This document shows positions 10,041-19,447 of a stretch of 64,000 nt of DNA, piece by piece. Position numbers and translations under genes: made by a program. Each line of letters opens with the position of its first letter. The stretch's first letter is position 1. Source of the stretch: Bifidobacterium longum subsp. infantis ATCC 15697 = JCM 1222 = DSM 20088 (GTDB taxonomy: Bacteria > Actinomycetota > Actinomycetes > Actinomycetales > Bifidobacteriaceae); contig NC_017219.1 of NCBI RefSeq assembly GCF_000269965.1, positions 2,666,001 to 2,730,000 of the forward strand, given 5' to 3'. The notes beneath the pieces are model-generated. The model had not been told where the DNA came from. It saw only the letters and a list, made by a program, of their open reading frames with translations, and searched no databases.

Positions 10041-12545
10041 TTATCGCTTCTGTTTGGCGGAGCGCTGAGGCTTGGCGGCGGGTTTGCCGTTCTTGGCCTT
10101 GCCCTTATCGCCCTGCTCAGCGACCGCAGCGGCGGCAGCGGTCTCAGCGATCTTCCGCTCCTCGGCCGATACGGCGGCATCGAGCTCCTGTACCAATCGC
10201 CCGAGCCCGGACGTGGTGTCCATCGGGTCGGGGACGGCGGCCGGGTCGGCCACTGCCCGAGTCGGCGTGGGCGTCGGGATGGTCTTGGCCGTATCGGTGC
10301 GCTTCAGACGCGGTGGGCGGCGGGTGGAGACGAACAGCGGCTGCACCTCGACCAGCGGGTTGTAAGGTGCCAGACCGAACCACTTAACCGGCGAGCCGGC
10401 CATGCGGCGGATTGCGTACTTGGCTTGCAACGACAGGGCACCGCGTGCGGAAACCTTGGATTCCGGCATCAGGGCCTTGTGAATCAGCACGTAACGGATG
10501 GTGCCGATGTCCGGATCGGCGTCGACCTTGGGGTAAATCGACTTCTGCTTAGGCAGTTCGCCGGTTTTGGACAGGTCGTGCATGATTTGGTGGATGTACG
10601 CCGGGATGGACTGCGAAACCTTGAATCCCAAACGGAAGCGCACGCGGTAGATGTAGTTCGTGCCGAAGTTCTCCACCGAGTATTCACGGGTGAACGGCTC
10701 GTCGGTGGTTTCCACGCTGACTGCCCACCAAGCACGGGCACGCTTGGGGTGGTCGGCGAAGATGGAGAAGAAGATGTCCGTGTCGAGTCGCTTGGTTTCC
10801 GAGTCGGAGGTCAGGTACACGATGTTGTCCGCAAAATACGGGATGCGGAAATCACTGTGCAGCTTGTCGAGCGCGGGTAGGAAGTCGTTGGGCCGCATGT
10901 GACGGCGTTGCGCACGTTCGAGCTTGGTGCCCTCATTCCACGTGTACATGACGAACAGAATCGCGGCGGTCAGCAACATGGTGAACCAACCACCATGCAG
11001 GAATTTGGCCATAGACGCGATGAAGAACATAGCCTGAATCGCCAAGAACAGCACGGTGAACACGATGGCACCGACCCGCTTGCCGGAATGCCAGATGTGC
11101 ACGCCGAGCAGCACGGTGGTGGTAATCATCGTAATGGTCAGCGCCAGGCCGTACGCGGCGGAGATATGCTCGGAATCCTTGAAGATGGCGAGCACGGCGA
11201 GCGTGGCCACGCACAACACGCCGTTGACCACCGGAATGTACAGCTGGCCGCGCGTACGGGCCGGGTAACGCACCTGCAGATGGGGCATCCAGTTGAGGCG
11301 GGTGGCCTCGGAAACCATGGTGAACGCGCCCGTGATCAGGGCCTGGGAGGCGATCACGCCGGCCGTGACGGACAGGATCACGGCCAGGTACCGCACGTTC
11401 GGGGTCATCATCTGGAAGAACGGGTTGAGCGACTTCATCGCGGTGTATTGCTGGTTATCGCTATTGGCCAGCATCCACGCGCCTTGGCCGAAGTAGTTGA
11501 GCACCAGCGCAACCTTGATGAATGGCCAGGTGAAGTAGATGTTGCCGCGCCCCACGTGGCCCATGTCGGAGTACAGCGCCTCGGCACCGGTGGTCGAGAG
11601 GAACACAGTGCCCATAAGGGCGATGCCGGCAGCATTGTCCGGGCTGAACAGGAATTTGATGCCGTACACCGGGTTCAGGGCCGCGAACACAGACCAGTCG
11701 TTAGAGAGATTCGTGACGCCCACGATGGCGAGGAAGCTGAACCAGACCAGCACCATCGAGCCGAATACTTTGCCGATGCGTTCGGTGCCGCGCGACTGCA
11801 CGGAGAAGAGAATCACGATGATCACGACGGTAATCATCAGGGTCAGGCTTGGGTTTTCGTCGAACAACCCTTCCAATGGCGGCAGGGTCTGCAAGCCTTC
11901 GACTGCGGAACTGATGGAAACCGCCGGAGTAAGTACCGAATCCGCGAGGAATGCCGCGCCGCCGAGCATGGCGGGAATCGCGAGCCATGCGCCGTACTTG
12001 CGAATCAACGAGTACAGTGCGAAGATGCCGCCTTCGCCATTGTTGTCGATGCGCATGGCGATGAGCACATATTTGACGGTAGTGATTAGTGTAATCGACC
12101 AGAAGACCAGTGACAGCATGCCGAGCACGGCCTCTCGGTTTACGCTGCCAAGCCCTCCCTGACCGGCAAGGAAGGTCTGCGCGGTGTAGAGGGGCGAGGT
12201 GCCGATGTCGCCGTACACCACGCCGAGCGCCACAATCGCCATGCCCCAGGTAACCTTGTCTGGACTGGATTGCAAGCGGGCCCACCATCGGCCGAGGCCG
12301 CCTTTCGACCATGCGCTGGCGATTTTCTCGGCTTCCTTGGTTTCGGCTTCCCTCTGCTTGGCGAGTGCCGCGCGCTCCTCCTTGGTGAGAGTGCGGCGGG
12401 ACACCTTGGGAGCGTTGGTAAAGGTGTCGGCCCTCAGCAGTGCTTCTTCTTCCTGTCGGGCCTTGGCTTTGGCGGCGCCAGCCTGGGCTTTCTGGGCCTT
12501 TGAGGCTTCTTGGGCGCGTGCGGTCCTTTGGTTCGACTCAGCCAT
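10041..12545 (-). CDS. kup: Kup family potassium uptake protein
   Basis: An 834-residue membrane protein that imports K+ with protons. The family hallmark GVVYGDIGTSPLY lies at about residues 108-120, at the start of the first membrane helix. About twelve hydrophobic segments run to roughly residue 540, including SALITGAFTMVSEATRLNW. A cytoplasmic C-terminal domain of about 290 residues ends in a Lys/Ala-rich tail. The first ~95 residues form an Ala/Lys/Glu/Arg-rich, probably coiled-coil extension, which makes the protein longer than the usual 620-700. A GGAGGA site sits 9-10 bases before the ATG. The leader was examined for a potassium-linked riboswitch, but only about 140 bases separate it from tatD and no clear fold was seen. 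Confidence 0.93.
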   Translation of the reverse strand: MAESNQRTARAQEASKAQKAQAGAAKAKARQEEEALLRADTFTNAPKVSRRTLTKEERAALAKQREAETKEAEKIASAWSKGGLGRWWARLQSSPDKVTWGMAIVALGVVYGDIGTSPLYTAQTFLAGQGGLGSVNREAVLGMLSLVFWSITLITTVKYVLIAMRIDNNGEGGIFALYSLIRKYGAWLAIPAMLGGAAFLADSVLTPAVSISSAVEGLQTLPPLEGLFDENPSLTLMITVVIIVILFSVQSRGTERIGKVFGSMVLVWFSFLAIVGVTNLSNDWSVFAALNPVYGIKFLFSPDNAAGIALMGTVFLSTTGAEALYSDMGHVGRGNIYFTWPFIKVALVLNYFGQGAWMLANSDNQQYTAMKSLNPFFQMMTPNVRYLAVILSVTAGVIASQALITGAFTMVSEATRLNWMPHLQVRYPARTRGQLYIPVVNGVLCVATLAVLAIFKDSEHISAAYGLALTITMITTTVLLGVHIWHSGKRVGAIVFTVLFLAIQAMFFIASMAKFLHGGWFTMLLTAAILFVMYTWNEGTKLERAQRRHMRPNDFLPALDKLHSDFRIPYFADNIVYLTSDSETKRLDTDIFFSIFADHPKRARAWWAVSVETTDEPFTREYSVENFGTNYIYRVRFRLGFKVSQSIPAYIHQIMHDLSKTGELPKQKSIYPKVDADPDIGTIRYVLIHKALMPESKVSARGALSLQAKYAIRRMAGSPVKWFGLAPYNPLVEVQPLFVSTRRPPRLKRTDTAKTIPTPTPTRAVADPAAVPDPMDTTSGLGRLVQELDAAVSAEERKIAETAAAAAVAEQGDKGKAKNGKPAAKPQRSAKQKR

Positions 12546-12687
12546 ACGTTCAGTCCTCCATTGAGGTGGAGATCATCCCCCTCGCTTATGTCAGGTACAT
12601 CATGGTAGACCTCGTTCACAATTCTGACAAATTTTACAAGTCAACACATCGTCTCTACACGCTCCGCGACGGCCGCACACCCGGCCC

Positions 12688-13647
12688 TCACAGTCCGTAT
12701 ACGGCGCGGGCGGTATCGCGGGTGCCGCGCGCCACATCCGCGATGGACAGGTCGAGCGTATCGGCCATGGCCCGCAAGGTGTAGGGGATCATGTACGGCG
12801 CGTTGGTGCGCCCGCGGTAGGGCATGGGCGTCAGGTACGGCGCGTCGGTTTCGACCATCGCATGGTCCAGACCCACGATTCGCAGCGATTCGCGGATGCC
12901 GTCGTTGCCCTTGTAGCTCACGGTGCCGGAGAAGCTCAGATACCAGCCATGTTCGCGCGCGATCTCGGCCATCTCACGGTCGCCGGAATACGAGTGGAAT
13001 ACGGTGCGTTCGGGCGCGCCGTCGGCCAGCAGGGTTTCGATGACCTCGCGATGGGAGTCACGGTCGTGAATCTGCATGGGCAGGCCCAGTTCCTTGGCCA
13101 GGGCGATGTGCGCCCGGAAAGCCTCGCGCTGCAGTTCCTTGGCACCTTCGCCGGTGCGGAAGAGGTCCATGCCGGTCTCGCCGATAGCCACCACTTGCTC
13201 GGGGTATGTGGTGGCGAGGCGATGTACTTCGGCGAGCGCGTCCTCGAAAGACGTGTCATGGTAAGGCTTGTATTTGAGGGGCAGACCATCCGGCCCCGGC
13301 ACACCGCGATGCCCGTGGAGCACGGACTCATTGGGGTGTATTGCGAGCGCCGCGTGCACGTTACCTGGATGATCGAGGGCCATCTGGACGGCGGTCATCA
13401 GGTGCGGCAGCTCGCAACCGCAGTCGATGATACCCCCAATGCCGACAGATTGCGCCTGCGCCAGCAATTGGTCGACGTCGTACACCGGGACTTCGGGCTG
13501 CCCCTTCTCCTGCGCCTCATGGCTCATAGCGCGCGCGAAAGGGATTACGGAGGCCACGTGAGTGTGGTTGTCGATGGTCTGGGCGTCGTCCGGCAATGCT
13601 TCAGGTGCCGGGGCCCAGCTACGGTCGCGATGGTGGTGCTTGCTCAT
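12688..13647 (-). CDS. tatD: TatD family metal-dependent hydrolase
   Basis: A 319-residue protein of the TatD DNase family (TIM-barrel, two-metal phosphodiesterase). The metal ligands are visible in order: TIDNHTH (about 25-30), GIIDCGCEL, AIGETGMDLF, QIHDRDSHREV, VFHSYSGD and VETDAPYLTPMPYRG. Family members trim DNA or RNA 3' ends; a housekeeping role in nucleic acid turnover or repair is likely. It lies upstream of kup on the same strand with about 140 bases between. The ATG at 13647 is favoured because a His-rich N terminus just before the barrel is acceptable for the family. Confidence 0.9.
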   Translation of the reverse strand: MSKHHHRDRSWAPAPEALPDDAQTIDNHTHVASVIPFARAMSHEAQEKGQPEVPVYDVDQLLAQAQSVGIGGIIDCGCELPHLMTAVQMALDHPGNVHAALAIHPNESVLHGHRGVPGPDGLPLKYKPYHDTSFEDALAEVHRLATTYPEQVVAIGETGMDLFRTGEGAKELQREAFRAHIALAKELGLPMQIHDRDSHREVIETLLADGAPERTVFHSYSGDREMAEIAREHGWYLSFSGTVSYKGNDGIRESLRIVGLDHAMVETDAPYLTPMPYRGRTNAPYMIPYTLRAMADTLDLSIADVARGTRDTARAVYGL

Positions 13648-13686
13648 GGTTTCTCAGTGTAAGCTGTTTCTCAGTGTAGGCTACCG

Positions 13687-13851
13687 TCAGCAGGCGAACA
13701 CGGCGAGCGCAAAAAGCACGATGGTGATGATGGGATTGGTGATGAGACTGAGCGCCTGACGCGTGGTGCCGTGGGTCATGCTTTCTGTTGGAGTGATGTT
13801 GAGGATGCCGCCGCAGTCATCGTCTTTTCGCGATTGCGGCGGCAATGTCAT
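13687..13851 (-). CDS. Possible 54-residue small membrane peptide directly after the esterase stop
   Basis: The ATG at 13851 follows the TAG stop of the esterase gene with no intervening base, and the frame runs 54 codons to TGA at 13687. The C-terminal half, after an internal ATG that would give a 28-residue form (MTHGTTRQALSLITN), is hydrophobic and ends IVLFALAVFAC, a plausible single membrane helix. The stop-start abutment suits translational reinitiation. No homologue is recognised. The N-terminal half (Cys, Lys, Asp mix) is less gene-like, so chance remains a real possibility. Confidence 0.35.
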   Translation of the reverse strand: MTLPPQSRKDDDCGGILNITPTESMTHGTTRQALSLITNPIITIVLFALAVFAC

Positions 13852-14997
13852 CTACACACTCGCCGTAAGCGATGTGCGCGGTGATAGATGCTCGCGGAAG
13901 AACGCCATCATTGCGTCATTGAGTTCTCCGCTGCCGGAATCCCACGTCATCAAGGGATAGTCATGAGGAATACGCTTGCCGTTGACAGACCGCAGATCAT
14001 GCAGTTCATGATCGCAGTTCATCGAGCGCAGTAGCATCGTTGCGTACAGCGCATCGTTTTCCAGAAAATCATCGGTACTGGTGGAAAGCCATACCGGCGG
14101 ATATGCGATTGCTCGCATCAACGATTCAGTACGCTCATATGGTGTTCCCTCCAATCGTGATATCAATGTTCGGAACGCTGGCCGCAGCTTCTCGAACAGC
14201 TCGCCGGAATCCGGGTAGAACGCATCGAACAGATGGTCATACACCAGCATGCCGGAGGTGAAACCGACTGATTGGAACCGCACATGATTACTATCAATCC
14301 CCAGAAGAGAGGACAGCTCCTCATTGGTCTCACACGCCAACAGGAACGTTCCCAGCAATGCGCCGGCAGAATCGCTGACCAGGAACAGTTGCTCAGCCGA
14401 CAGCTGCCACCCATCACCATTGCTTACTAGCCATCGCAAGGCCGTCGACACATCAGTCAACATATCGAGGAAATCGCCCCCGGGTGCCAACGTATAGTTG
14501 GAGCACACCACGGCAAATCCTCGGCTGGCAAGCTGAGCGGCATACGCATTCTGAATTTCCTTGAATGAATAGAAGAACGCGCCACCGTGAATGTTGAAAA
14601 TAACCGGAATATCACCGTCGCCGCGCAAGTATGCGTCCTTCGGCAGGAAAATATCCAACTTATGAGCACGCCCGCCATCGGTCATATAGTCGATATCCGG
14701 AAATTTCATCACGGTATCAGGCAACGCACTGCGGAAGTCCAGTCGGCGTACGTCACTGAACGCGTAGCTTGCCCGATGCTGCCGCACATAATCGATAAAG
14801 ACTCGATACTCATCATCATCATCGGGTATGTCTGCGGTATCGGGAAGATCCTCGTCAAGGTAAGTCCATGTTCGGGCCAACCGTTCCTGTAGCGGCGTCA
14901 AAACACAAGTTCCATTCGTAGCGTAAATATCATTCAACGTGAAAGGAATTCCGTTGACAGAGAACGTCATTGCATCGTCGTCTTGATAACGCATCAT
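13852..14997 (-). CDS. Alpha/beta hydrolase, HSL-type esterase
   Basis: A roughly 381-residue cytoplasmic esterase. The oxyanion-hole motif HGGAFF (His-Gly-Gly at about 137-139) and the nucleophile motif SDSAG (Ser at about 210) define the hormone-sensitive-lipase group; a late Asp and a HDYPLMTW segment near the C terminus supply the acid and His. Such enzymes often remove acetyl groups from sugars. The frame is open to a GTG at 15009 that overlaps the MFS stop (GTGA), but ATGs at 14997/14994 sit just after GAGGTGGGGA and are more likely. It is co-transcribed with the sugar transporter, opposite a ROK kinase and NanE, so deacetylation of an imported amino sugar is a reasonable inference. Confidence 0.82.
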   Translation of the reverse strand: MMRYQDDDAMTFSVNGIPFTLNDIYATNGTCVLTPLQERLARTWTYLDEDLPDTADIPDDDDEYRVFIDYVRQHRASYAFSDVRRLDFRSALPDTVMKFPDIDYMTDGGRAHKLDIFLPKDAYLRGDGDIPVIFNIHGGAFFYSFKEIQNAYAAQLASRGFAVVCSNYTLAPGGDFLDMLTDVSTALRWLVSNGDGWQLSAEQLFLVSDSAGALLGTFLLACETNEELSSLLGIDSNHVRFQSVGFTSGMLVYDHLFDAFYPDSGELFEKLRPAFRTLISRLEGTPYERTESLMRAIAYPPVWLSTSTDDFLENDALYATMLLRSMNCDHELHDLRSVNGKRIPHDYPLMTWDSGSGELNDAMMAFFREHLSPRTSLTASV

Positions 14998-15005
14998 TCC
15001 CCACC

Positions 15006-16448
15006 TCACTTCAGCTCAGCCTTCATATCCTCAAGCTCCACACCGTTGGTTTCCGGCAGGAACTTGACGACAAAGAAGAAGCCCAGCAATGCCATCAGCG
15101 TGTAGAAGCCGTACGTCCATCCAAGACCGATACCATCACGCATAGGAGGATAAATCGTAGTGATAAGGAAGTTGAACATCCAGTTCGCGGCAGTCGCCAC
15201 GGCCTCCCCCTTGGCACGGATACGATTCGGGAAAATTTCGCTGATGATGACCCAGACGGTGACGTTCGTAGTGGCACAGCAAACCAGGAAGAACGCGTAG
15301 GTGCATACGATGGAAATCCACGTCCACGTAATCGACAGGCTCAGAGTACCGTCAGCACTCAACTGTCCTTGGCCGAAGCCAATGGCCGTGATGCCCAGGA
15401 ATACCGTCATCAGCAAAGTTCCGTATTTCATAAGATTACGGCGACCGACTCGATCGATAAGCACCATACCTACCACCGTGGCAACGGCGGCGAGCGTCGC
15501 ACGTACAACAGCGATGGTCAGCGACGCCTGCTCGCTGAAGCCCAGCATGTTCCAAAGGCTGGAATCGTACAGCATGATGATATTCTGCCCATTGGCCTGA
15601 GCCAGCAGAACGAAGATGATGGAAATCCAGACCACGCCCTTGAGACCGAACGTCTTACCGCGCAGTTCCCTGAAGGAAACCTTCTTCTCGTTCTCCTCGC
15701 TCTGGAACGACTTCTGGATTTTGGCGATGGTCACATCGGCATTGTTGTCACCGATGACGTCAATCAGAATGGTCTTGGCCTTTGCAATCTCGCCCTTCAT
15801 AACCAGATAACGAGGAGTCTCTGGCAAAGCGAAGCATAGGAAGAACATGATAACGCCAGGCAGGGCTGTTGTCACTAGCATCCAACGCCATGCGTCTATC
15901 CCCATCCAGAATGGCATTTCAGCGCCACCGGATGCCACGACATAGATATCGTTGACGACCAGCGATGCGATGATGCCCAATGCGATGGCCATCTGCTGGA
16001 AGCTGGTGAAGAAGCCACGTCTTGCTGCTGGAGAAATCTCCGAAATGTAAGCGGGGCCGATTGCCGAGGTGAATCCGACACCAAGGCCTCCGACGATACG
16101 GAAGATGATAAATATGGTGAAATTCGTCGTCAGACCTGTCACCAAAGAAGCTGCCACAAACAATATGGCGGCAAGTTCCAGTACACGAATTCGTCCCATA
16201 CGATCGGCGACCACACCGGCGAACCATGCGCCGAACACACATCCCAGCAATGCGCTGGAGACCGAGAATCCGCTCATGGTACTGCTGAGTGCAAAACCGG
16301 AATCCGGACTGGCGATTGCGGTCACGGCGCCGTTGATGACCGACGTATCGTATCCGAACAGGAAGCCACCCACGGCTCCGATCGTACAGACGGCAATTAA
16401 CTTGCCTTTAAGCTTGCCATCGATTTGAGACTGAGTCTGTTGGCTCAT
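15006..16448 (-). CDS. MFS sugar porter
   Basis: A 480-residue, twelve-helix transporter of the sugar-porter family. It shows FGYDTSVINGAV in helix 1, the loop motif DRMGRIRVLELA between helices 2 and 3, PETPRYLVMKG after helix 6, DRVGRRNLMKYG as the repeated loop in the second half and PETNGVELEDM at the C terminus. The longer open frame reaches 16556, but the ATG at 16448 has the clear ribosome site AAAGGAGAATATC and yields the family's usual N terminus. It lies first in a leftward unit with the esterase and diverges from the ROK/nanE/AraC unit, which suggests uptake of N-acetylmannosamine or a related sugar. The substrate is inference. Confidence 0.9.
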   Translation of the reverse strand: MSQQTQSQIDGKLKGKLIAVCTIGAVGGFLFGYDTSVINGAVTAIASPDSGFALSSTMSGFSVSSALLGCVFGAWFAGVVADRMGRIRVLELAAILFVAASLVTGLTTNFTIFIIFRIVGGLGVGFTSAIGPAYISEISPAARRGFFTSFQQMAIALGIIASLVVNDIYVVASGGAEMPFWMGIDAWRWMLVTTALPGVIMFFLCFALPETPRYLVMKGEIAKAKTILIDVIGDNNADVTIAKIQKSFQSEENEKKVSFRELRGKTFGLKGVVWISIIFVLLAQANGQNIIMLYDSSLWNMLGFSEQASLTIAVVRATLAAVATVVGMVLIDRVGRRNLMKYGTLLMTVFLGITAIGFGQGQLSADGTLSLSITWTWISIVCTYAFFLVCCATTNVTVWVIISEIFPNRIRAKGEAVATAANWMFNFLITTIYPPMRDGIGLGWTYGFYTLMALLGFFFVVKFLPETNGVELEDMKAELK

Positions 16449-16688
16449 GATATTCTCCTTTGCCCGATGATGGACCTCGTCGCCCACCAGTAAGCCCCTA
16501 TCGTATTGAGCGAGCATTTGCCGGTCATTGGCAACAGGGCTATGGGCGTGATACAAATGAATGATTTTGTGACCGATGGTTCAAGGCGTCGTTGTCGTAC
16601 TCGGAGGAAGCCTGATAACAATAAAAGCGGAGGCGAACTGACGCAGTGCAGTCGCCCATACCGCTTAATCACACCAACGGAGATGCCT
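16449..16688. promoter_or_regulatory. Divergent promoter region of the amino-sugar module
   Basis: The 240 bases between the divergent MFS and ROK genes must hold both promoters and the target of the nearby AraC-type regulator. A possible rightward promoter is TTGGCA at about 16529 with TACAAA 18 bases later. A ribosome site ACGGAG precedes the ROK start. No obvious paired operator half-sites were found. Confidence 0.4.
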
Positions 16689-17708
16689 ATGAGTTTTGCA
16701 AGCATAATCCATCAGCATACGGTGATATCCGTGGACATCGGCGGCACCAAAATCGCCGCTGGTCTCATGTGCGTAGACCTCGACGAACAAGGAAGACCGC
16801 GGGACATGCCAGCGTTGATTCGACGGTACGTCATACCGACGAAAGCACGTCTCGGCGGCACCTCCGTATTGCAACGCGTCGTTCAAGCCATTCGCCAGTG
16901 TCTGGACGATGGTGAGATTCCTTTCCCACTATTGGGGATCGGTGTAGCGAGCGCAGGAGTCATTGACGGCAACGGTTCGGTGGTATCAGCCACTTCGTTG
17001 ATTCCCGGTTGGGCCGGTATTCAACTGCAAGCCGAATTATCGGCAACGTTCAACGTGCCTGCCATCGTCATCGGAGATGTTCAGGCACACGCCCTTGGTG
17101 AAGCGCACTGGGGATGCGGACGACAATACCAATCACTACTGGTCGCCGCCATCGGCACCGGTATCGGAGGCGCGATAATCATCGACGGGAAACTGGTACG
17201 CGGCGTCCACGGAGCCTGTGGCCATATCGGCCATCTGCCGCATCCCGACGCCATTGGTATATCCTGCTCATGTGGATGTGAGGGCCATGTGGAGTCAATC
17301 GCCTCAGGTACCGGCATTGCCGATAATTATCGACGTGCTCTGCAACAGAACGGACACAATACTCTCCCCACCGACATCAATGGACGCGCTATCGCCGAAC
17401 TGGCCAGTCAAGGTAGTACGGAAGCCGTAACCAGTATCACTCTGGCCGGCACGAGTCTCGGCGATGTTCTTGGCGGACTAATCAATGCCCTTGATCCCGA
17501 TGCCGTGATCCTTTCCGGCTCCGTAGTCCATTCTGGAGAGCTATGGATGAAATCTGTGAAACAAGGCATCCAAAGACAGACCTTGGGCATTCTTTCCCGA
17601 ACACCGGTTTTGACAGGAACACTCGGCGGCAGAGCCCCTCTCATCGGAGCAACATCAGCTCTGTGCGCCGACCTCAGATCAAATAAGGAGCAGAAATATG
17701 AATACTAA
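16689..17708 (+). CDS. nanK: ROK family sugar kinase, probable N-acetylmannosamine kinase
   Basis: A 339-residue ROK protein. The N-terminal phosphate motif is ISVDIGGTKIAAGLM, GIGVASAGVID follows, IGTGIGGAIIIDGKLVRG is the second nucleotide motif, and the zinc-type site is GHLPHPDAIGISCSCGCEGH. There is no N-terminal DNA-binding domain, so it is a kinase rather than a ROK repressor. The ATG at 16689 is chosen over 16683 because ACGGAG is then at a proper distance. Its stop overlaps the nanE start by 11 bases. The next enzyme acts on ManNAc-6-phosphate, so ManNAc is the likely substrate; glucose or GlcNAc cannot be excluded from sequence. Confidence 0.8.
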   Translation: MSFASIIHQHTVISVDIGGTKIAAGLMCVDLDEQGRPRDMPALIRRYVIPTKARLGGTSVLQRVVQAIRQCLDDGEIPFPLLGIGVASAGVIDGNGSVVSATSLIPGWAGIQLQAELSATFNVPAIVIGDVQAHALGEAHWGCGRQYQSLLVAAIGTGIGGAIIIDGKLVRGVHGACGHIGHLPHPDAIGISCSCGCEGHVESIASGTGIADNYRRALQQNGHNTLPTDINGRAIAELASQGSTEAVTSITLAGTSLGDVLGGLINALDPDAVILSGSVVHSGELWMKSVKQGIQRQTLGILSRTPVLTGTLGGRAPLIGATSALCADLRSNKEQKYEY

Positions 17709-18393
17709 CGATACTTATTCGAAACGTCTTATTGATTCGCTCCACGGCACACTGATAGTCAGCTGTCAAGCATATCCCGGCGAGCCAATGCGGCATCCCG
17801 AAACCATGGCCCAAGTCGCTCAATCAGTAGTAATCGGCGGCGCTGCCGCCATTCGATGCCAAGGTCTTGCCGATATCAGCGCCATCAAAGGCCAAGTAAA
17901 AGTTCCAGTCATCGGCATATGGAAGGAAGGCGATAACGGCGTATACATCACGCCAACGTTACGCCACGCCAGAGCCTGCATTATGGCGGGAGCCGACATT
18001 GTGGCACTCGATGCTACAGATCGGCCTCGGCCAGACGGTCTAACTCTGCAGCAGACCGCGCGGCAACTCAAAAGCGAGGGCGCAATACTGATGGCCGACT
18101 GCGGCTGCATCGAAGACTCCGATGCAGCCGTGGATGCAGGATTCGACATCATCTCCACCACGCTGGCTGGATACACCGATTCCCGCGCCAAAACAGAAGG
18201 ACCGGATTACGAGCTCCTCGCTCAAATGCTGGAGCGGCACCCCCACGTACCGGTGATATGCGAGGGTAGGATACATACTCCGTCCGATGCGGCCAAAGCC
18301 ATAGAAATGGGTGCCTGGGCAGCCGTAGTCGGTACCGCCATCACCCACCCCATGACGATAACGTCATGGTTCGCCGATGCAGTAAGGTCCTGA
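17698..18393 (+). CDS. nanE: N-acetylmannosamine-6-phosphate 2-epimerase
   Basis: A 231-residue TIM-barrel enzyme that converts ManNAc-6-P to GlcNAc-6-P. Family segments are GTLIVSCQAYPGEPMR at the N terminus, GGAAAIRCQGL, VPVIGIWKEG, GADIVALDATDRPRP with the catalytic Lys/Asp region, FDIISTTLAGYT, and PVICEGRIHTPSDAAKA followed by GAWAAVVGTAITHP. Length matches the family. GGAG lies 7-8 bases before the ATG, inside the end of the ROK gene, so translation is coupled. No NanA sialate lyase, GlcNAc-6-P deacetylase or NagB is present nearby; those would have to be elsewhere. Confidence 0.95.
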   Translation: MNTNDTYSKRLIDSLHGTLIVSCQAYPGEPMRHPETMAQVAQSVVIGGAAAIRCQGLADISAIKGQVKVPVIGIWKEGDNGVYITPTLRHARACIMAGADIVALDATDRPRPDGLTLQQTARQLKSEGAILMADCGCIEDSDAAVDAGFDIISTTLAGYTDSRAKTEGPDYELLAQMLERHPHVPVICEGRIHTPSDAAKAIEMGAWAAVVGTAITHPMTITSWFADAVRS

Positions 18394-18431
18394 TGGCGCA
18401 CAAACCAACAGCGACCTAGGTAGGAGGCGAT

Positions 18432-19307
18432 ATGCAGTACGTTAAGGGCACCAATCAGGAACTATTGACCACATCACCGCAGTTCCCTGCCCTGGTCATC
18501 GCACATCAGGGATTCGACAAAGCCAGGTTGCATTGGCATGAAGGCTTCGAGGTGGTATACGTCCGACGCTGTCGGGCCACAGTGATGAAAGGCACCCAAC
18601 GTTCGATGCATCATGCCGGTGATGTAGTACTGATTCCTCCACGCTGCCTGCATAGCATCGAACTTATTCAGGATCTTCGGCAACCATCAGCTGTACCGCA
18701 GGCGCTTTCCGTAACGATCTCGCCCACGGAGTTGCTACCGTCATATCCGTATATTACCCAAATCCAACAACAGCTGGATTACGACTACATTGGCGAAAAA
18801 GATCATCAACAATTGCTGAAATGCTGCGAACAAATGTTTGCGGCACTGATCAGTGGCAAGCAGACACGGTTCCTTGAAGCGAATTCCTGGTTCTACACCA
18901 TGCTTACCAATGTTTTTGACTACGCCAAACCATTGGCTGCAGCGAACCAAGAAGACACCGAGGATGAAACCATACTCCAGGATGGACGAGTCATTAGACG
19001 AATACGCCACTACGTGCAACGTCATTATCGCGAGCCCCTATCCACCGCACAGGTGTCGCAGAAATTCGGATATTCACGAGAGCATTTTTCAAGGATATTC
19101 AGCAAATATTCTGGAGTGACATTTAAAGACTACGTAACGCGTGTACGTCTGCTGGCGGCCTGCGATTTGCTCACCAACACGGATATGCCAATCAATCAAA
19201 TCGTCCGGGAATCCGGATTCCCCAGTTCTCAAACCATGCGAGGATCGTTTGACCGCGAATTCGCATGCACGCCCAGCGAATATCGCTCTCGTTCGATGGA
19301 AGAATAA
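18432..19307 (+). CDS. AraC family transcriptional regulator
   Basis: A 291-residue regulator. The N-terminal ~150 residues form a cupin-like sensor (LHWHEGFEVVYVRRC, HHAGDVVLIPPRCLHSIEL). The last ~100 residues hold two helix-turn-helix motifs (LSTAQVSQKFGYSREHFSR and MPINQIVRESGFPSSQTMR) ending with CTPSEYRSR, as in the AraC/XylS family. The ribosome site TAGGAGG supports the start. It follows nanE by 38 bases in the same direction and most likely controls the divergent amino-sugar module. Ligand unknown; ManNAc or its phosphate is a natural guess. Confidence 0.9.
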   Translation: MQYVKGTNQELLTTSPQFPALVIAHQGFDKARLHWHEGFEVVYVRRCRATVMKGTQRSMHHAGDVVLIPPRCLHSIELIQDLRQPSAVPQALSVTISPTELLPSYPYITQIQQQLDYDYIGEKDHQQLLKCCEQMFAALISGKQTRFLEANSWFYTMLTNVFDYAKPLAAANQEDTEDETILQDGRVIRRIRHYVQRHYREPLSTAQVSQKFGYSREHFSRIFSKYSGVTFKDYVTRVRLLAACDLLTNTDMPINQIVRESGFPSSQTMRGSFDREFACTPSEYRSRSMEE

Positions 19308-19447
19308 TCGAGAATCATCTCCATTCTTACGAAGCGCGATATGGACGATACTGCAGTAGGAGTCCAATATGTCGCAGTCCCTCAAAAACGAACAAATCCG
19401 GTAGTGTCTGAGAATCTTGGCATTACTACAACCATGGCACGAAGTTA

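Noticed and set aside
10899..12089. Long frame opposite kup (396 codons)
   Set aside because: It is antisense to a clear potassium transporter, has His/Gly/Arg-rich composition typical of the complementary frame of GC-rich genes, and resembles no family. The same applies to frames at 1999-3318, 30748-32187, 41527-42750, 42428-44683, 51000-53015, 60367-62142, 21849-23426 and 23449-25497.
12546..12687. Riboswitch in the kup leader
   Set aside because: A potassium-related c-di-AMP riboswitch was considered, but the available leader is short and its conserved sequence elements were not seen.
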